Made by a program: the position numbers and the translations under genes. From Owenia fusiformis (taxonomy: Eukaryota; Annelida; Polychaeta; Sabellida; Oweniidae): a DNA stretch of 64,000 nt. This document shows positions 58,451-64,000 of this stretch, piece after piece (positions within the stretch are counted from its first letter, which is position 1; each line of letters opens with the position of its first letter). Below the pieces are notes generated by a model that was not told the DNA's origin, did not search any database, and worked only from the letters and a program-made list of their open reading frames with translations. The stretch covers positions 38,202,759 through 38,266,758 of the forward strand of contig CAIIXF020000007.1 of the NCBI GenBank assembly GCA_903813345.2. The letters are read 5' to 3'.

Positions 58451-60696
58451 ATACGAATGCATATACTTGTATCACCAAATGGTGTATTTTGTAATGACGA
58501 TTTTGAAAGTTCGACTGCTAGAGACATTGAAGATTGATATTAGGGCTGCCACACATTTAGAGGGCAGAGTTGTTTGGTATATTATATTTTACAAGGCGTC
58601 AAATGAATATGTTCCCCTTAATTGCAATAGTATGAACTTTTGTGCATAAAAGTGCATCTGGTTTAGCTAGTCATATGACACTTTTTGTAGAGATGCTCCA
58701 TGAAGCCTAGTTTAATGTATTAAAGAACGATTCAGATATCATGCAAATATAAAAGTTATGCAACATTATGTGGATGTTAAAGTTAAGGAGGGAGAACATA
58801 TTTTATATGACACCCTGTATATTGTATTATGCTGGTACCGGATCTCTGAAACTAGGTTGTAGCAAAGGAGAACGGCGATATAAACTATTATTTAAAAAAG
58901 CCAAAATATAAGTATGTTATTTTATTTTGGAATTTATGTATCGAATACAAAATTGTTTTATGTACTTCTGCTTTATTGGTATTGTTGACAATTATATGTA
59001 AATTATACACGTTTAATAGTAAACTGAACTTTAAGTTTAGCAGAATCAACTGTTTTGTCTTAAAATATACTATCAAAATGAGTACCTAATTCGAAGTTTG
59101 CGAATTAAAAGACAATTATGCCATCATCATATGTGAATTTTTTTCAAAATTAGTTTTGTCTGTTATTTCAGACAGTCGTGATTAGGTTAATTTGGGCATT
59201 GAAATGTAAGAAAATGAATGCACATGTTGCGTTTTCAGTTAAAGTTTTAAACCTAGAATTGTAAAAATGGTTTACTATATAATACACTGTTAATATCTGT
59301 TAGGTACAGTAGATTTTATACATGTAGAATTGAATTATTGTAAATGTAGACGCATTAACCTGCAATGACGTATTGCTTTGATAAAAAATAATTTAATAAA
59401 GACAGAAAATACGACCCACAATGAACCATTTGTTTCGTTTGTAATATGTACGTGGTACACCCTCTCCACAAGTTTGGTAACCAAAAAAAAACTTTTGGAT
59501 CTTCTTTCAAGGACTGTTTGTAATTTGTCATTAAAAATCATCATGAGTTTTCAATCTCCCAACTATTGTATTTAAGAAAATTGAGATTCCAACAGGGATG
59601 GATTTTGGCATTGATACGCCATACATTTGAAACCACCCGGTTGCCATATTTGTGGAGGGGAGTGTAAAATCTTAAAAAAATTAATATTACTTCTAGTGAA
59701 AGGCAGTTGCGATGACGTCTCCAGCAATTTAAAATATTTGATACATCTGAGAGTTACAGAGGAAAGGATTTAATAATTTCCGAGATTCCGTATATCAACT
59801 GGTTTATATAATACCAGAAAAGTTTATTATTTATATTCCTCAGATCATATTCCGCCATTTTTTTCTCCCAAAATGAAACGTTTGCACATGCGCAGTAGAC
59901 TACAGCGTGTCGAGCGGTTCATATAGGCGGGACAAGAATTTGAAGAGTTTCCAATCCATTTCTTCAGGCCCGTGCTCAGATATCACATACATTCATAAAT
60001 GTTATTTACCCCAAGCCCACCCATACGTTTTTTTAAAATAGGCTCTCCCTTTCGATGTGTTTGCATTGCTTTTATAAAGGGATTAGAAAAATATTCCCTG
60101 GAATAACCAAATGGGTTGAGGTAAGTAGCAGTCCCTGTGATCATTATAGTTCACGTACAAACTATCCTAAAACGTGTAGATTGACCTTGCTATTGTGGAT
60201 ATCGATACACACGGACTCGCGTGTTTTACTTCTTGGGATGGAGGACAGCCAAGACGATTGTTTTCCCACGATTAATATTGAAGATATACGTGTAGATCTT
60301 CGGCATGACTAGAATGAAAGAATAAAAATTAAATGTGACCTTAGCTACAAATATAATACAGTCATGTTAATGAGACCATCACCATTCAATCTGACCCAGA
60401 TCAGTATATGCACCTTTCGCATCGAATATGATGACGGTTACGTCAAGGCAATTTGCAAAATTTTGCGGTAACGATAACAAAAAATGGCGAATGGGAATGA
60501 CAGCATGTCCTCTTTCTCGCCTGTAGGCAAGATTCATAGATAAGATTTCCTTGGTTACCTGTATTTTACAGGCGAGCAAGCGAACCAGGCGGGCGCTTTT
60601 ATTTTTTTTCATAGGGGTGGTAGGATCAAAAACACATTCCAAAATTATTTTATTGCATGATTATCTTACATTGTGTAAAAGTAGTATATTCAGTAA

Positions 60697-62085
60697 CCCT
60701 ACTATCACACCAAACTAGTTCTCACTACGTTCTCGAAAACGGGCGTAAACTGTGCACGAACGGATTTGACGTACTAAGAACCCACTAAGAACCGTTTGGG
60801 ATCTGTTTACAAACTTCATGAAACTACTAGAACGAGTAGGTCCACCAGCACTTAGAGCATGCTCAACATTTTCTGGTGATCATCAAAACGTTGCCGAATC
60901 GGTTTTAAACTGTGTGCGAACTGAATGAACGTAGCTACAACGTTCGACGGTCTGTTTACGAACTTCATGGACTTTCCCGGACGGGGTATGTGATTTAAAA
61001 TTTTGAATCGATTCAAAATTCGATGGCGACCATACCGTTCTGTAATCAGGTCATGATGACCTTCTAGTGACCCCCCTATCACACCAAACTAGTTCTTACC
61101 CGTTCTTGCCAGTCCTACGAAAACGTCCTAAAACGGGCTCAATCTGGCTGTGGTCGGGAAATATGTCTGAAATAATTAGCTTCTTCGTTCTTAAACAGTC
61201 TTCAATACGTCCATCTCGTTCGCAGTTCGTTCAGGTCGCACCAGGTCGGTGTGCAACGTAGTAGAACGCGTCCCTTAGTCTAGAAGGTCAACATGACCTG
61301 ATTACAGAACGGTATGGTCGCCATCGAACTTTGAATCGATTCAAAATTCTAAAATCACATTCCCGTCTGAGAACGTTCATAAAGTTCGTAAATAGACGTT
61401 AGAAAGTTGCAGCTACGTTCATTCCGTTCGCACACAGTTTAAGACCAGTTTTGAAGAACGCAGTGGCAACTTGTTTGGTGTGATAGCTATATTTTTGCTA
61501 ACTCGTTCATCAGCAGTGTTAAATACGTTCTTAAACAGTTTAAACCCGTTTGCAATTAGTTCTACCTCGTTCTCAACACGTCCTCGGACAGTTCAACTCG
61601 TTGTTAAAACGTCCCTAGTAGGATTGAAGTACGACGGTTCCGATCGTAGTACGTCCAGCTCGTCGTTAGTACGTTGTCACTCGTTCTAATTGTAGAACGT
61701 GACGACCACGAAAACATTTTGAGCATTGTCTAAGTTCTAGAGGACCTACCCGTTCGAGTACGTTCGATGAAGTTTGTAAATAGACTCTAAACGGTTCTAA
61801 GTACGTCCAGTCCGTTCGTACACAGTTGAAGCCCGTTTTCGAGAACGTAGTGAGAACTAGTTTGGTGTGATAGTAGGGTAAGGGACGGTTTATACTACGT
61901 TGCACATCGACGTGGTGCGACCTGGACAAACTGCGAACGTGATGGACGTATTGAAGACTGTTTATGAACGAAGTAGCTAATTATTTTAGACACATATCCC
62001 GACCGCAGCCAGATCTAGCCCGTTTTACGACATTTTCGTAGGACTGGCAAGAACGGGTAAGAACTAGTTTTGTGTGATAGGGGGG
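60697..62085. mobile_element. Interlocked long-inverted-repeat elements
   Basis: Pair A: CCCTACTATCACACCAAACT at 60697 matches the complement ending at 61878 over about 180 bp, and TAA flanks both ends (60694-60696, 61879-61881). Pair B: CCCCCCTATCACACCAAACT at 61071 matches the complement ending at 62085 over about 205 bp. A third palindrome joins 61008-61065 with 61285-61345 (TTTGAATCGATTCAAAATTC), and a further terminus, GTTTGGTGTGATAGC, is at 61471. The pairs cross (A-left, B-left, A-right, B-right). The TAA duplication and lack of ORFs suggest PIF/Harbinger-type MITEs. Confidence 0.7.
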
Positions 62086-62530
62086 TTAGTGCGTCTTGGA
62101 GGGGGATACATTTGCGTATTGATGCTAAACCTGTTCCATGGGACATACTCCATTTCGACATCGAACAAAATGTTGGACTATTGGACACGGACGCCCTTCT
62201 CATTGAATGTATCATATCATTGACTTAACACAGTATCTGACTCTCGATGAAAACAAATAAAGGAGCTGAGGAACAATCGTTGAAATCACTGTGTATTAGT
62301 TTGACTTCAATCAAAGTTGAAAACTTCAGCCCTTGGAAATCAAAGATGGCTTCTTATGGGGAAATGTCACGTCGCAAAGAGGGAGAGTGGGGCGTTACAT
62401 AGGCGTAAGTATGACCTAATCACATGTAACTCTTTTAATAAAAACAATCATGTGTATATCTTTAACCCCAACAACCATAATGAAAAACACACGAAAACAA
62501 ACAGCTACCTATGGAGGTTATCGTAACACG

Positions 62531-64000
62531 AACACAGGGTTAGGGTTATACTGTAAAATCTGATAAACATTGCTTGTGTTTTCATTTTTGGACATATAAT
62601 TTATAGGAATATACATTGTACATGTAAGTAGAAATGATGTACCTGCTATTAAAAGCCTATTTGTTGGCATCATATTAAATAATTGTATCATGATGCATAC
62701 AGTAAGTGAGTGGATATAACTTTTGGCAAACTTCCTTTGAACCTTTGTTTTTTAGCAATTAGTTTTTGGAATATTTCCTCCTGTTTAATGTTATTATACA
62801 CGTCAGTTGTCACTTCCTAGTTCGACCATTCTTCTACAATAGTATAGAACAAAATCAGGAGAAGAGCGTCTTTATTTCGTTTGTTGTACCAGTACTGGAT
62901 TAGCCCACACACGGGATAAAGGTAGCGTAGTTTGTACATTTTGACAACATTTATTTTTGCATTCAATAAAGGGGAGATTTAAACCTTTCACGAACGTCAT
63001 TTTCAAAACTTCGAAATGAAAACGTTGAGGCTTGAACGTTTTTTTTCATAGTTCTCATATCTCAATATTTATCTTTTATTAAATATCGTAATATTTTTTA
63101 TTAATTTCCATACAGTTGGGGAATACCGTTTCTTTTAATATAATATTTTGAATAATGAAGAGCGTTATTATTGAGAATGGGTCACTTACCCAAATATACA
63201 GGTAAATATGCAAAGTGTTACATATATAATTTAAAAAAAATCTAAATGTAGGGGTACTTAGGAAATACTAGCCTTTGTTTGATTTATATTCACTGGGCTT
63301 GAACAGCCTTATTGTTCAATGAAAACACGACCTTGCTGTATCAGAGTATAATGATAAAACACATATACAGAGTGGCCCAAAAAGTTGGAACATTTGTTGA
63401 TCATATTCAGAACAAGTATTTCTACTCCGAAATGCTCCAGATTTTGACTAAGCATACTTCAGTCAATTGTGTATCTGCTGTGAAGTTCAGGTGCAATCCA
63501 TAATTTTAATGCATGTTAAATATACACATCTTGCAGTTTTTTCAGAAACTATCTTTCTCTATCGATTATGAGGAATTATTCTAAAAATGTAGCATGGAAT
63601 CTCTGCAAATGGTCTCACGATGCGACTGTAGCACATCGGAACACTCTGACAACGGTAAAGTCAGATCCGTTGCCACAAATGACGGCCACAGGTTCGCATT
63701 CGATTCGATGTTCATTCACTGCACGATTACTAGATTAATTTCCTTCGGTACAACAATCAATCAAAGTTTCTTTCTGTTCATCGTATAGTTAAATGACCAT
63801 AATGCTTCATTAGGATCTTTTTCTTTTCTTAAAATGAATCTACCACATGACTATGTTTTACCATCGAAAAAGTTTTTAATTTTTACCGATTCAAATATGA
63901 CACTTGACACCGGATACCGTATAAATGACAACGATAAATGTGGGTCAAATATGCTCTAAAATCGAGATGAAAACAGTAAAATTAGACAATGATATCTATA
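62531..64000. other. Right flank, no gene seen; mariner-like terminus at 63367
   Basis: TATACAGAGTGGCCCAAAAA GTTGG at 63365-63388 has the form of a mariner terminal repeat (compare TACAGGGTGGGCCAAAAA at 42623). A matching far end is not inside the window. The ORFs at 63312 and 63594 do not resemble a transposase as far as I can tell. Nothing else supportable. Confidence 0.35.

Larger units (their letters stand above)
56343..62530 (+). repeat. Segmental duplication, right copy
   Basis: Direct-orientation counterpart of 1-7220 (see there). Shared blocks: the TPR exon and stop region, 57725-58450, 59160-59560, 59950-60330, and 62090-62525 (GTGCGTCTTGGAGGGGGATA to GGTTATCGTAACAC). 62530 is about where similarity is lost. 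Confidence 0.7.

Noticed and set aside
58790-58822. GACACCCTGTATATTG as another mariner terminus
   Set aside because: Only about ten bases match and there is no partner end.

Overview
The window is AT-rich nuclear DNA from an invertebrate animal, probably marine. The evidence is a gene with nine GT-AG introns, a single-exon rhodopsin-like receptor, mariner/Tc1/hAT/pogo-type transposon remnants, large satellites and a 2A-like translational signal. I cannot name the phylum from sequence alone. There are three protein genes (one only as its last exon), a few transposase relics, and a great deal of repeat DNA.

Layout. 1-722: last exon of a tetratricopeptide-repeat (TPR) gene (gene A) that enters from the left. 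723-7220: its downstream flank, with a pogo-like MITE, a tRNA-derived repeat, a 104-107 bp satellite (3230-5338) and a LINE fragment. 8789-10057: intronless class A G-protein-coupled receptor with its own TATA box and poly(A) signal. 11028-36352: a 25.3 kb block whose two ends are inverted repeats starting CACTGGGG and flanked by the same 5 bp, GTCTA. Its halves mirror each other over several kb, including oppositely oriented arrays of one 135 bp satellite. Its interior is packed with a second satellite (TGTCAT type, 531 bp higher-order unit) and nested hAT-like and foldback elements. 39749-57406: gene B. 57407-62530: a diverged second copy of the flank seen at 723-7220, here with a cluster of interlocked palindromes (60697-62085). 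62531-64000: no gene seen.

Gene B is the most notable object. Ten exons join in frame (5241 nt, 1746 residues). They encode a short N-terminus with a hydrophobic stretch and a 2A-like NPGP motif, an OTU cysteine-protease domain, five small phase-1 exons carrying two copies of an unrecognised helical module, a GlnD/DUF294-like nucleotidyltransferase, and about 13 kinesin-light-chain/nephrocystin-type TPRs of 43 residues. I infer a multidomain sensor or regulator that could couple deubiquitination and nucleotidyl transfer to TPR-based recognition. This is not shown by sequence alone. Gene A's last exon and 3' flank match gene B's last exon and 3' flank, so the two are tandem paralogues on the same strand.
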